64,000 nt of DNA, from assembly GCA_037447655.1 (NCBI GenBank), contig JBBHKE010000123.1, forward strand, positions 64,001-128,000. The letters run 5' to 3'. The translations under genes and the position numbers were made by a program. Under the pieces are notes generated by a model. It was not told the DNA's origin, did no database searches, and saw nothing but the letters and a program-made list of their open reading frames with translations. The stretch comes from Zygnema cylindricum (Eukaryota; Streptophyta; Zygnematophyceae; Zygnematales; Zygnemataceae). Shown one piece after another: positions 33,404-45,131 of the stretch. Positions within the stretch are counted from its first letter, which is position 1. The number at the start of each line of letters is the position of its first letter.

Positions 33404-34580
33404 TATCTTAACTGCAGCGTCCCATTGCCTCCTGGGACATTTGTTAATGTGACTGCTTATCGAAACTGCTCTCTTCCGTACACAGTCGCTGAGGTCAGTT
33501 ATCGTTTCACATTGCCGTAACGGCTGATTGACGCCAATGTATGACCATCTCTTATTACCACCGATGCATGGAAGATTTGTTTTTTTAAAAGATTTCATTT
33601 GAGCGCACCAATTCTCCCTTGAATTTTCTTCTTCCTTTTCAATCATCTTCATGCGGCCATGATGTTTAACCACAAGTTATGTTTAATTATAAACAAACTC
33701 TTATGCTTGCAGGATGACAGCTGTCGTTCGATTCAAGAAATGTTTAATCTGACGGCTCTGTCCGGACCTGGATCACCGAACCCATATCTTGACTGCTCCG
33801 AGCTTCATCCTTTCCAGCAGGTTTGGAGAAGTTTATGCTATTTTTTTTATGAACTATTCCCAACCGAATGTTTAATGCACTTCAAAGTTGAGAAATCGTG
33901 AAAACCACTAACAGAGTCTATTTTGTCCATTTGATGGATTATTGTTTTCCAGGTGTGCATCACTCGAGGAGATCTTCCGTACCCCTTACCATGTGTGAAG
34001 TATTATGCAGTCAAATTAGAAGATACATGTGATTCTATTATTGCAAATCTCATGGATCCTAATGCTGGGAAGCTTGAGAATACCGTGAAGTTCTACACGC
34101 TCAATGTGGGAATATTTTGCTCACGCATCGATAGTTCTGTCACCTCTGTGATCGGTCACAACGAAGAGGTATGTCATAAAAAACGACAGGCCAGATAAAG
34201 AGTTGGATATTGTCAGTGAGGTCAATAAAATAATCTATAGTTTTGTACTCGCAACTTCCGTTGCCTTTTTACAAAATCTGGACTTTTTTTGTCAACACGA
34301 GAAACTGATGCAGTTTCCATGCGTTCAGGTCTGCCTCGACGATGGAGATTTGGGAACGATTATGGCAGGCTGCGCAACACTCAATAGGAAGCCTGTCAAA
34401 TTGCCTCCAACGGCCAAGTGCCCGGGTCTCAATAAATGTTTTATAAAGCGCGCCAATGCGAAGAAGAAAGACACGTTCAAAACCTTAAACGGTTACGCAT
34501 GTACGGCCGAATTTTTGCGATCACTTCGGAAAAAATCGAATCCCAACATCTGTGTTTCCAATCCTGGCCCGTGTGCTTGA
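33404..34580 (+). CDS. Gene E: LysM-domain protein, C-terminal four exons
   Basis: Exons 33404-33493, 33713-33820, 33953-34168 and 34329-34580 are all in phase 0, with donors GTCAGT, GTTTGG and GTATGT, and end in TGA. The product has two LysM-like segments: LPYTVAEDDSCRSIQEMFNL to NPYLDCSELHPFQQVC, and YYAVKLEDTCDSIIANL to LNVGIFCSRI, then EEVC. Both carry the Y.V..gDTC.SI and NP.l.C..l..q.vC pattern of chitin/peptidoglycan-binding LysM domains. A basic, Cys-containing tail (KCFIKRANAKKK, NPNICVSNPGPCA) follows. There is no kinase or GPI signal. The 5' end is not resolved. Gene C ends in the same phase upstream and LysM-peptidase fusions are known in green algae, so these may be terminal exons of gene C with gene B nested in between; equally they may form a separate gene. 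Confidence 0.72.
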
Positions 34581-35668
34581 GCATGTGGAGAGTTTAGCCA
34601 GACATCAATTTCTCTAGTTTTATTAAAAGATTTAAAAAAGGTTGTAGTTCCACGAACAAAATTGACGTCTATTTAGTGTTGATCACCTAAGAATCGTTGA
34701 AGTTTCGACATTGTTACAGCTCCGCTGGTGCCACTTTTGAATATGTGATTGGATATTTACATTTGAGGTTGTTTATCTCATTCTACTTCGTAAAAAAGTG
34801 ACCGTGAGGTAATTGAATTGGAGTCTTATCCTTCTAATACTTTGTGTTCCTTTGTTTAATTTCGTCATATTTGAGGTCAGATCAGTTTGATAAAATTAAT
34901 TCATGACGATTAAATGACCATAAACGCCAATTAGTCATCTAAAATATTTAGATCGACGAAGCGAACTCCAAAAGTGTGAAAGGGGTGAGACTGGGAGAGC
35001 GACACCTGCCAAAAATATATAGGACATTAAATCGTAAAAGATTATTTTTTGTTATTGGAAAATTGGGGATCATGTAATTGAATTTCAGAATTGTTCAATG
35101 GTTGTTGATGGCTTCTTTATCCAGAATAAGATATCGCAGTACCATATTCTTGGTTGAACAAAGGTGTATAGGTTCCACCTTTTTTAATACCAATGCGTGT
35201 AGCTTGCAGATAACCAGCAAAAGAATCTGAAGAAGGACAAATTTATCTTTATAATACCAGCCATCATGAAAGCAGAAATCTTCAAAGTTATAAGCCAAAA
35301 TGGTCCAAGGTAAAACAATAAAAACAGTCACTTTTGACTGAAATGCTGTTCGTCGTTAAGAGCCTCAAGCAGTAATAATTCCTGAACCATAAATCTCATT
35401 CGTCGTTCAATCCAAGCACTAACGAATTCTGAACGCTTTACTTTTATTTGTCCCTCAATCCCAAGCAGTCACAAACGACGAAACAAAGAGAACCCAAAAT
35501 GGCAAGGACAAAAAAGCCATCCGTACAGGATTTTGTCACGCAAGATAAGAACAGTCATATTATTATCGAAATGGATATCTCGTTGTTGGAATAATAGCAA
35601 AATTTACATTGTTGGAAAAAACTTTAACAAACGAAAAATATCAATTGAATTTTGGCAATACTCAATGG

Positions 35669-35700
<32 letters not shown>

Positions 35701-35955
35701 GATGAAGCATCACTCGTCAACCTTACAGGATCTATTGGGGATACAGGGGGTGTCAAGGGAAGGGGGGAGAGAGGTAGTTGAAAGGTTGTTGAAAGGTAGT
35801 TAAGGGGAGAGAGGGAGAGTTTGGGGGACAAGCGAGAGTGGGGAAGTCTACAATCCTATACGACACACTATCCACTCTCTCATACACCTCCCCCCTTCCC
35901 GCTCCCCCCTCCCCCCTCCCCTCTACCAACAATGCATATTGCAATCTGTCCCATG
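34581..35955. other. Intergenic region after the LysM gene
   Basis: The first 200 bp are presumably the LysM gene 3' UTR. No recognised gene lies here. A 31-codon ORF at 35499-35594 (MARTKKPSVQDF) has a good start context but no known match. A 27-base A run is at 35669-35695, and purine-rich then C-rich tracts follow at 35750-35930. Confidence 0.5.
35669..35695 (+). repeat. A27 homopolymer
   Basis: Twenty-seven consecutive A residues on the + strand, preceded by CTCAATGG. It could be the tail of an old retroposed sequence, but no source gene or flanking duplication is visible. Confidence 0.9.
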
Positions 35956-36640
35956 TGTTAGATTTTCGTGAAATCTGAGAATTGCCATGTTCCACTCTGG
36001 GAAAATCTAGCAAGTAAGGGATCGGACCTAGGACCTTTGACTTAAGCTGTCAACGCACTAACAACTGTGCCACTTGCTCGATGTAGAGCCTGGCGAGTCC
36101 ATACCCATTTATTTCAGGCAGCTTCGAGTGTGGGCGTACCACATTACAACCGCGTAATGACCCGCATCCACGTGCCAATCCAGCACCCCCCCGCAAGAGG
36201 AGGTCGGCCAATCCATCCGCAATCCCGTGGCTCTAACACCATGTTAGAATTTCATGAAATCTAGGATTCGGCATGTTCCACTCTGAGAAAATCGGAAATA
36301 CGGGATTCGGCATGTTCCACTCTCGGCAAAATCAGTCTGTCATGGCTCGAACCAGGGACATTTGACTTGAGCTGTCAATGCTCTAACCATTGTGCCACCA
36401 GCTCGAGGTAGAGCCTAGCGGGTCCGTACCCATTTATTTATGCCATGGTTCGAACCAGGGACCTTTAACTTGAGATGTCAACGCACTAACCACTATGCCA
36501 CCAGCTCGACGAGGAGCCTGGCGGGTCCGTACCCATTTATTTTAGGCGGCATTGAGTGCGGGCGTACCACATTACAACCCGTATTGAACTGGCATTCACG
36601 TACCAATCCAACACCCTTCCCACACATTGTGCCCACCCAC
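35956..36640 (-). mobile_element. Cluster of tRNA-derived SINE copies
   Basis: Three tRNA-like segments on the minus strand (about 36013-36085, 36345-36410 and 36440-36510) share GTGGCACAGTGGTTAG-type A-box sequence and GGTTCGAACC-type B-box sequence, about 50 bp apart. Two copies are followed by a common body (GGCGTACCACATTACAAC) and preceded by a common block (CATGTTCCACTCTG). The arrangement is that of tandem or nested SINEs transcribed by RNA polymerase III. A fourth related copy lies in the BiP pseudogene (47433). The lack of CCA-fit acceptor pairing makes them tRNA-like rather than true tRNAs. Confidence 0.72.
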
Positions 36641-39600
36641 ACGTTAAAGTAACTTTCCTGTCCACACTCTCCTTCCTAACCCCCCTTCTCAACCCCCCTT
36701 TTTCCCCCTGCTCCCACCTTGCACCCTGCACATAAAATGCAAAACACAGAATGTAGACTATATTGCATGGATAGAACGAGTTATGCACATTGTACGGATT
36801 GTACGGATTGAGTAAGTTTGGCAGAGCACATGAGGGACAAAAGGATGCGAAAAGACACAAGGGGGAGAGCAAGGGGAGGTGGCGCCGAGATAGAGTACAA
36901 CTGTGAGAAGAGATTCAAAGAAAGTTGGGATATTTCCTAATGAACTCTTCCCTCAAAAAGACTTTAACCTTTCTCTCGTTCCCCCCCCGCCTCCGGCCCA
37001 TTTCTATGTGAATCGTTCCTCTCCCTGACTACATTCCCAACAAAGAAAGAACTTTAGCGATATGTTTTGTTGTCAATTTTGTCAAATCGAGGTCATCATC
37101 TTCAATAATTTCTTCTCCCTAGATTTTTAAATCCCCGATTTGTATTCTGGGAGGTTTTTATGAACCATCTCCATTGAGGATGAAAACTGTTCGATACCTT
37201 TGGTTGAACATTCTAAAACTTTGGGAGCTTTCTTCCCCACAATCTGAACACAAGAACACATGGAAGCAAAAACTAAACGGAATAAACAGAAACAGAACCA
37301 TCATCAAACTATAACTTAATTCTCTCACATTTCTCTCTTCCCTCCAAATATTTGTTTTCTTTTCCTTTCCATCTCCTCCGATTCCCTTCGATGAATAAAC
37401 GTGGGACAATGCTTTTTGAGGAGGAAAATTGGAGATCCATCCACCTTCAAACACATCACACATTTTACAGATTTTTGGAGACGAGCGAGAAAGAGAGTGA
37501 GAGAGAGGGGGTAATAGAAGGAAAGAGAAGAGGGAGATAGAGATACTAACTTATAACAACAAACTACATAACTCAACATATGTGCTCACGCGCAACATTA
37601 CATACTATTGTTGAAGTTTGAGATGTTACGGCCTCCAGTGACTACACGTACCGAGGCCCAACTGCGATTTCACCATTTGCTTCACATATCTTGGTGCCTG
37701 GCTCCTTTGGTTTTGCGTGAAAACGCTTCGAGCAATCTTTTGAGTTAGAGGATGTGCGGCCTTCTCTCCAAATCTCATATTTATATTCTAACACCAATTA
37801 TCTGTAGCCTTCAACGTTTCGAAGGTTCGGCTCATATCATACTGAGCATTGTGGTTAATAATGGTGAAGATTACAAGACTTACCCCCGCGCCACCTAATG
37901 CACAAAGCCCATATTCATACCTTTAGTGTGTATAGTCTTAGGTCTACGTGTCTAAGGTAGTTTTAATGTTTATACACTTTGGTTTTTATTTTTTATTTTT
38001 GTTGTTCTTGCTTTCCTCTTTAGCCGTTTATTTTTGTTTAACCTTCGTTGTGCTTTTATTCCTTTATGATTTTGGTCTGTTTACCTTTAATGGTCGTTTA
38101 TTATTTTCACCCACAATATTGTTTTGTACTTTGATGGTGTTATCATTATGTTTTTGGAAATAAAGTCTTTTCTAGAAAGAATCTTTGACCAAATGTAAAG
38201 TTATATTTCTAAGTTTTGGTGAAGTTTTATAAACGCCTATCATTGTCACATAAGTAAATTAAAAAGAATCAAAGTAACAACTACGTATTTGGACATTGGA
38301 ACACTTTTAATAATAGTACGGAGAATCGTCATTAAAATTTTAAATTACACTTTTAAGTTTCCTTTACCCGGGCAGCAACCTAAGGGCACTTCCCCTTGTT
38401 ACCGAAACTTGGTCTTGCTACTTTGTTTTTTAGCAATGATTTTCCGTACCACTTCAAGAGCGTTACGATGTAACACAAAAAAATCTTTACTTTAAATTGT
38501 GACAGATGTAGACGTGGGTGTAATGCGTGACGGTTGTAGATGGCTACAAAACTTGCGATAATTGATGTTGTTTACAAAATAGAGACGTTTGTAGGCGTCT
38601 CGTTTCTTGTGACATTGTAGATGTTTGGGGTTTGAGACATTTTGATGTCACACTCGCTTATGAAAGCGACGCCGTCACTAATTTTAAAACTTTTTCCCAT
38701 GATTTCTCAATTTTGATATTTCGTCTTTTTTCACTCTACTTGCAATCAAAATACGCCCAAAGAGAGTCAAAAGTATTTTTTTTTAGAGATCTTTCATTTG
38801 GTACCATTATTGCCATTTTTCATTTGAAGAATTGTGAGATAGAAGCGGATAGTAGGAGTGTAACAGAGAAAGAGGCGCCTTCACGGACTTCGTTTTTGAC
38901 AATATGGTAATGTTGTGTATCGGCAAGAAATTTATCGCGATAACACCGATACCAATAGCTATCAGTTATCGAACGGTCAAGGGTCCTGATATATCGCTCC
39001 GAGACCGACAAATTCCTTATCGAGGATAAGTGGAAAAATTATAGCACGCTATATAATAGTACTTTATAATATAATGTGTTATACTTTTTTTTTATGGCGT
39101 TGCATGGCACGTGTAACAAGTTGTTCCATATTCTGTGTAACGGTATAATGGCGGTTCAATTCGATAGAATTAACAGTACAATTGTACGGTACAAACCGTA
39201 CAATTATCGCCAGTAGTTATCGGTACCAGTGTTGTCGGCGATGAAAATCCAATATAATTGGTTTTTCATCAACAATAACACCAGTTTTGATATATCGTAC
39301 CAATATATTGATTATCGACAAAACCATGCCCATACACAACAGTACAAAATGGAGTCCGTTGGTCGGAGACGGCCCATATACTTAAAAAAGTGCACGGAAA
39401 AAACTACGCATAGGTTGTAAAAGTGTAGTGGGTTTTTTTTTTTGAACTCCGCGTAGAAAAGTTTTCAAAAACCTCCGACGCGTGCGACACCCTCTGTCTA
39501 CTCGTTTAGTTAAAATAGAAACGCGTTACCCTATAAACAATACACCTAAGTTTCAAAGTGACGCAAATTGTACTGCAGTAATTTCATTTTTATGGTACCA

Positions 39601-39880
39601 CTGTAAATTTTATCTTTGCGGGCTAAGTTTTGGAGTAAAAGGTAAGCAACTTTATTACAGAAAGTGCGATGGAAATACCAGCAAAGTACAAAGGGGTTAA
39701 AAAAAAAGGAATAGAACAGTAAAAGACAACAAGACCCGACAAATACTAAAAACAAAATAAAACAAACAAATGAGGAAAACAGAAGCAACTAGGCTAACTA
39801 GCAAAACTAAAGAAAAAACCAAAGATGAGTAGACAAAAAAGAAAAACCCACTCGATATGATGCCCCACAACCCTAACAAA
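36641..39880. other. Gene-poor region with low-complexity patches
   Basis: No recognised gene. Pyrimidine-rich spots at 36650-36720 and 36965-37030, and an AG-rich spot at 37480-37540. The segment 37620-37930 has the feel of an LTR or UTR but no partner was found. Around 38910-39310 many TATCG motifs and a sequence close to the hAT-1 terminus (TGTTGTGTATCGG) hint at a decayed relative of the element at 44224. Confidence 0.4.
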
Positions 39881-42757
39881 CTAAATTCCACACCCCCGAA
39901 GGACGTGGATGTGGACCGATCTTGTGGAGGAAGATCTGGGAGGGCCCCGCCTATCATCCACCACCGTGCTTCGACCGAGAAGGGCCGCAGCTTGCGCTCG
40001 TTGAAGGGCAACTAACACACGTTGACTGTAAAAAGCAATGAGAAGGCTTTGGAAAGGACTTCCTGGACCCCTAGATTCAAAAGCTCTTTTAGCACAGTTG
40101 CGGAAAAAATCATTGAAAGACTAGTCCAAAGAACCAAAAATCTACAATGCAATTGGGACAAACTGGTCCGCCGGGCCTCGATGAGTGAAATCCCTTTCCT
40201 TAGAAGTCGTTGCGTCCCGAGCCGCCACGCGCGTATGAATTGCCGCTCGAGAAGAAACGTGGGTCCCAGTCGGATCAGTAAGGACCACATCACCCAAGGT
40301 CCGCCCAGTCCCATGGAGGAAAACGAAGTCAACATGAGGACTTCGGAGACCACTAGATTGGAAAAGAGGAGGTTAGATATGAGAAAATTCCCGCTTCACA
40401 GTGTAGCCTGTTTCGACGCCAATCGCAAAAATCGCATCCGAAACCAAATCATGCGCGACTGTACGTTCACCCCCCTGTGAGCAACGAAGTAAATCAATGT
40501 CATCAGAGTTAATAGGTTCATTGCATTAATCGATGTCATCAGAGTTAATAGTTTCATTGCAAATGCAGTTAGGGTGCCCAAGAAGGGAAGGGTGAGCAAA
40601 CCAACCGGCCGGATAATTACACCGTGAATGTTATTATGTAATGAATAGATAGTAATAGAAACAATTAGCGTGCTACGATAAATTGTGTTTTGGTACACAA
40701 ATACTAATTTATCATGTACTCTAATTTGTAAACTGCTTTGTAAAAAAATTCGGCACGTAATATGTCCACACTAGAACATGTAGATGTACGAAATTGTTCA
40801 AATCGTCGCCATCGCGATTTTTGACATCTGCGATATGAAAATATTCACCAATTATATATTATTATATTTTCTGTACTTTTATATTTTTAAAGGTCTGGTG
40901 TACCAGTCTGGCATTCATTACACCACACTATTAAGGACACTAAATTCTGTTATGAGCCGTATTGGCGGGGTACCTCAAATAGCAACATTTAGCGTACTTT
41001 ATTCTGTTGAAATTTTAAAAAGGTACCCCAATTAGCGTCATATGCAGTATGTGATTGGTGTAGAGGTAAATTGGTCAAACGTTAGACGAAGTGTCAAAAA
41101 AATGGGTGTTGGTTGTAACCACGCACCATCCCCCGGCCCATAACACGAGCGTAAACGCGCACGCGATTGAGCTGAAGGTAGCGCGTTAAATAGATGATGG
41201 AATTTAGCGTCTGCCAATTGCTCAATATGCGTTGTTGTAAATGGAAGGTATTGTCAGCAATAAGAGAAGGAAAAGGTGGCGCTTGGTTTTGGGCATCAGG
41301 CGGAAGGAGTGCACTAGCTGAGAGAAGAGATTGATGAAAAGGAAAAAGATTGCTCTCTACTTTAGGGACGGCTTGGGCTAGAGTAGGTACATCATTTGCT
41401 ATAAAACAAGAAGTGATGGCGGGCGCCACCAAGGCCCAACTACCCAAATAAGCCGCAACAGTAACTCGAGCCACCGGTATCAAACCTTAACCCCCGTTGG
41501 AAATTGGAAGGCTAGCCTGCCAATGTGCAAACGAGCCCTCTGGCCAATCAAAAATCCCACGCCTAACAACGTGACGGAGAACACTAAATAGTTGATTGTC
41601 AAACTCCTTTAGAGAGGACAAAAATTTAGCCGTTGGTGGTAATGTTTGAGCGATATAGAGAGGACGTTGAGCAAAACAAAGATTAAGGATTTGAAATGTC
41701 TTCTGGGAGTCATAGAGTTTAGCTTAGGAAGGTCATCAGAGTGCGAGAGGTCCTCCAACAAAGCATCAGTGACAACTTGATTCACAAAAGATGGGCACCA
41801 TTAGGAGAACTTAAAGCTTTAAAACCACCCGTCGGAGATGCAATTGAATACCCGCACAAACACGAAAGTCAGAAGGTAAGCCTTGCTGGCACCAAGCCAA
41901 ACATTTAGAGGGCTTAACTAACAAACTAATCCGACGAAGTTGCTCCGCAAAATGAGAAAATTCAGATAAAATTTTGTCACGAGGGCCCACAATATGAGTA
42001 TCATCCGCGATAGAATGGAATAAACAACCAGGGAAAGTCGTAGCAGAGTCGCCTAAAGCCTGAAGATGACCTAAGGCAAAAAAGGGGGGCTCCCAAAGGA
42101 TCACCTTAGCGGGTGCCAGTCGCAGACTCAAAAGTGGCAACCTCACCAAAGGGACCACCTAGAGGAATGATGAGGGAGCTCGAGCGAGAATAAAATGCAC
42201 AAACAAAAGGGAAAATCTGGTTGAAAGGAGATGGAGCATGCCCCAATTCTCTGAAGATAGCATTACGGTTGACAGTGTTAAAGGCGTTAGCAACATCAAC
42301 CAGGAGGACCACCCAATCTTGATGGTGATTCAAAACAGCTCGAATACTATGAACATCTTCCTCACAACCCCCCTTTGTAGCAATGCCGAACTGGTTCGGT
42401 GAGAAATGGTCATGGAAAGCCCCTTAGAGTTGAATGCACATCGCGCGAGCGACTAAACGGTATAACACTTCACTGATAGCAATTGGGCGAATTCCTCCAA
42501 TAAGCTTAGAAACAACGACAAGGCGAGCCGCAGACAGAAGGGGTACACGAGTGTGAGAAACAAACCTTGCAAGAGTTTGTTGTTATGGATGGAAGGGAAC
42601 ATGCGGGTAATGGTATGGTGGGGAGGGGAAGAGTGATGGTTTGGGAGGGGTGTTGTGGAGGGGTAAGGGTCTCATCTGAGATTTCTAATCGAGGGCGAGC
42701 AAATTCCGAAGAAGATGGTGACGGGGAGCGCAACGCCCGCCGCTTGTGAGGCGCCAT
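39881..42757 (-). pseudogene. Non-LTR retrotransposon remnant with C-terminal restriction-like endonuclease domain
   Basis: An ATG at 42757 (MAPHKRRALRSPSPSSS) starts the minus-strand frame. RT follows across several frames: GGIRPIAISEVLYRLVARAM and PNQFGIATKGGCEEDVHS near 42365-42510, LLVDVANAFNTVNR at about 42270-42310, and the catalytic region HSIADDTHIVGP at about 41985-42020, with ADD preceded by Ile. A conserved downstream block includes VAAYLGSWALV (about 41430-41470). Near the end, VDFVFLHGTGRTLGDVVLTD and FVPIALD (about 40130-40340) resemble the restriction-like endonuclease of R2/CRE-type LINEs. The tail RVLVALQRAQAAALLGRS is typical for this group. Stops, frameshifts and deletions are frequent. 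Old, inactive. Confidence 0.78.
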
Positions 42758-43760
42758 AGTAGAAAAGAGGTAGGGGATGTCGAGAGGGTGAAATTTGCCT
42801 GGAAAGCTCCTTTTGGTGGACCCAACTTGGTGAGAAAAGAGTGAAATAAAAGAGGCTCGTTGGATGCCAACAGGATGATAACTAAAAAACTCCGCTGCTA
42901 GCGAGAGACACGCGAAATTTGACATTGGGAAATGAGAAGAATATTGGAAAAAACGAATCAAGGCGGTCGATGCCGGCAAGCACAGTGGGCGCCACAGAAA
43001 AAAAGAGGGTACACAAGCTGAGTGGGAAGGAAGAACACAGGTTGTGCTGAAAACTGAGGGCTGACGACGAGCACACCAGTGCTTATGACAAAGATAGAAA
43101 GAGAAGTCCAAGAATAGAAAAACGAAATCGGTCGTAACTAGAAGACCCGATTATGTAAAAGAAATATAAAACGGAAAGGGGTGATTTGCCCTCTGGTAGA
43201 AAGGGTGCTGAAAATTCTTTCGTTAGACTACAAGCACGCGAAATAGGGTGCTGAAAATTCTTTCGTTAGACTACAAGCACGCGAAATTTGGCGCCAGATA
43301 GGAGATGGGAAGGTAAAAAAACCCCAGTGGGAAGCGATGGCCGAAGCTTCGGGAAGGTCGACGGCTAAAAAGTAATTCCCTGAAATACGAACTGATCTTG
43401 ACGTTAGAAAGTATTAATTGCAGAAATCTCGATGCTTGACTAATGGCACGCCAAATTGGGCTGCCAAGATGGTAAGAGATGCCAACAAAAGGTAAGAAGG
43501 AAATCGGCCGAAACTAACAAACCATATTAAGAGAAAACGAGATAACGGATGGGACTAATTTGCCCACCAATGGAAAGGTTTGAAAAATTCATTCAATAGA
43601 GTATCCGCACGTCAAATTTGACGCTGGATACACGAAAATACGGTTAGAAAACCTTAGCAGGAAGCCGTGGCCGAAGCATTTGGAAGGCCGCCGACGGTTG
43701 AAAGCGTGTTTTGTTTTAAAACGAAAGAGATAAACCCTTACTTTATCACACGGGAAAGTA
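42758..43760 (-). repeat. Repeated units upstream of the non-LTR element
   Basis: Two diverged copies of about 190 bp (about 43180-43380 and 43550-43710) share landmarks such as ATTTGCCC, CGCGAAATTTGGCGC/CGTCAAATTTGACGC and GGCCGAAGC. A partial third lies at 43440-43500. In addition, 48 bp (GGGTGCTGAAAATTCTTTCG...) is duplicated exactly at 43206-43300. These lie 5' of the element start codon, so they may be tandem 5'-UTR promoter repeats, as in some LINEs. Confidence 0.55.
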
Positions 43761-43963
43761 CCCTAAATCACAATTCAAACTCCCAAACGAGATGAAAATA
43801 GTATCGGCCGTTCAAAAGTTACGCTAGGACGCGAAACTCAAATTTGTATAAGGAATCAAAATAGAATCGTTCTCCGGTAACGGAAACACCGTCAAAACCC
43901 GCGGACGCCCGATTCTCCCAAATGGATCCAACAAAACACCAGCTAAACCGTACAAAGAAAAAG

Positions 43964-44190
43964 TACAGTACACTGTGCATCGCTATTAGCGTTAATAGTT
44001 TTCTTGTTCCTGAAATCATCTTTTTCCCGTACACATTTGTCCAATTTTCAATTTAAGACCGCCAATCGTAAGTTGAGAACCTTAAATCGCAACCGCCAGA
44101 TCTACTATCCGATGTGTGTATGGAGAAAAGAGTTTTTAAGAGACCTAAAAAACATTAACATTGATAGCAATTCACGATGTACTGTGCACG
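43964..44190. mobile_element. Foldback (palindromic) element, copy M1
   Basis: The left arm starts CAGTACACTGTGCATCGCTA; the right end is its imperfect inverse (ends CACGATGTACTGTG). The inner arms (CCCGTACACATTTGTCCAAT and ATCCGATGTGTGTATGG) also pair. The same arm sequences form the second copy at 45132-45355. A hairpin spanning the whole unit is predicted. No coding capacity. Confidence 0.65.
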
Positions 44191-44223
44191 AAACACGACC
44201 ACCAAAATATTCGTACTTAAAAG

Positions 44224-45065
44224 TAGTGTTGGGTATCGGGGACCATTTGCCTATATTCGATATATATCAAATTTTGGGTATCCGATAATTGATATATCGC
44301 CTCGATATATCGAAAATCAATCTGTCGCGATTTATCGCAAATATATCGCCGATACATCGTATCGTCGATATATCGAGGCATTTAAAAAAAATATTAAATG
44401 AAATTTTTCACGGGTGTCCAAAGTCACGTGCCTTCGGACAAGGTGACTGTAAAATCTTTGCTTTAATGTACGGTTTTTTACTGAAAGTCAGCAGAGTGAA
44501 GGAGATCTGTGAGGTACATTGACGCGGTACACTTGCGAAGAACACGTACGTAATATGCAAGTTTGGATTTCCATACGAAAATGGTCGGTTTCAAATCTTT
44601 GACGATTTTAGAGATTTGATCGTCAACTTACAAGGAACCACTCAAATTAAAACACGTATGTAAAAACTTGTTTACTGAGGATACGCGATGTGACCGAGGC
44701 CTCTGTAATACAAAATTTTTGCTGTCCGTACTATTACAAAGACCTCCTGATGCAACCATACCCCAAATAAGTAACTATATGAATTACAGTATTAGTACTT
44801 TTTTATCGGTTACATTTTGCGGCGTCTACCTTTAAGTCACGGAACGCAAATCACGTCGTACGTCGCGTTTCAGACAATTTGTCTTTATCGCTAAAATAAC
44901 ATATTATAAAAAAAAAAAAATTTATAAAATACTATATATTGCGATATATATCGCGATAATTCATGCTGGTCTCGGTACGATGTATCGAGAACTTTGCTCG
45001 ATCGATATTCGATATATCGAATATCGAAATTATTGCGATATGAAATTACCCGATACCCAACACTA
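44224..45065. mobile_element. hAT-1: non-autonomous hAT-type DNA transposon (842 bp)
   Basis: It starts TAGTGTTGGGTATCGG and ends with the inverse CCGATACCCAACACTA. It is flanked by perfect 8-bp repeats CTTAAAAG at 44216-44223 and 45066-45073. An 8-bp duplication and these termini are hallmarks of the hAT superfamily. Subterminal regions are full of TATCGA-type palindromes, as is common for hAT transposase sites. There is no transposase frame, so it depends on a partner element. Confidence 0.88.
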
Positions 45066-45131
45066 CTTAAAAGACAACTAAAACCGTGTACACGAAACGT
45101 ACGCATGGAAAACCGCCAACGAAACAAAAAG

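Noticed and set aside
35499-35594. 31-codon ORF MARTKKPSVQDF...
   Set aside because: The start context is good, but there is no second exon, repeat partner or domain; too short to claim.
38910-39320. Complete hAT element related to hAT-1
   Set aside because: One terminus-like sequence and many TATCG motifs are present, but no matching inverted end or 8-bp duplication could be found.
42506-43111. 201-codon minus frame starting upstream of MAPHKRRAL
   Set aside because: The part before position 42757 lacks protein-like composition and overlaps the repeated leader of the non-LTR element; I take 42757 as the start.
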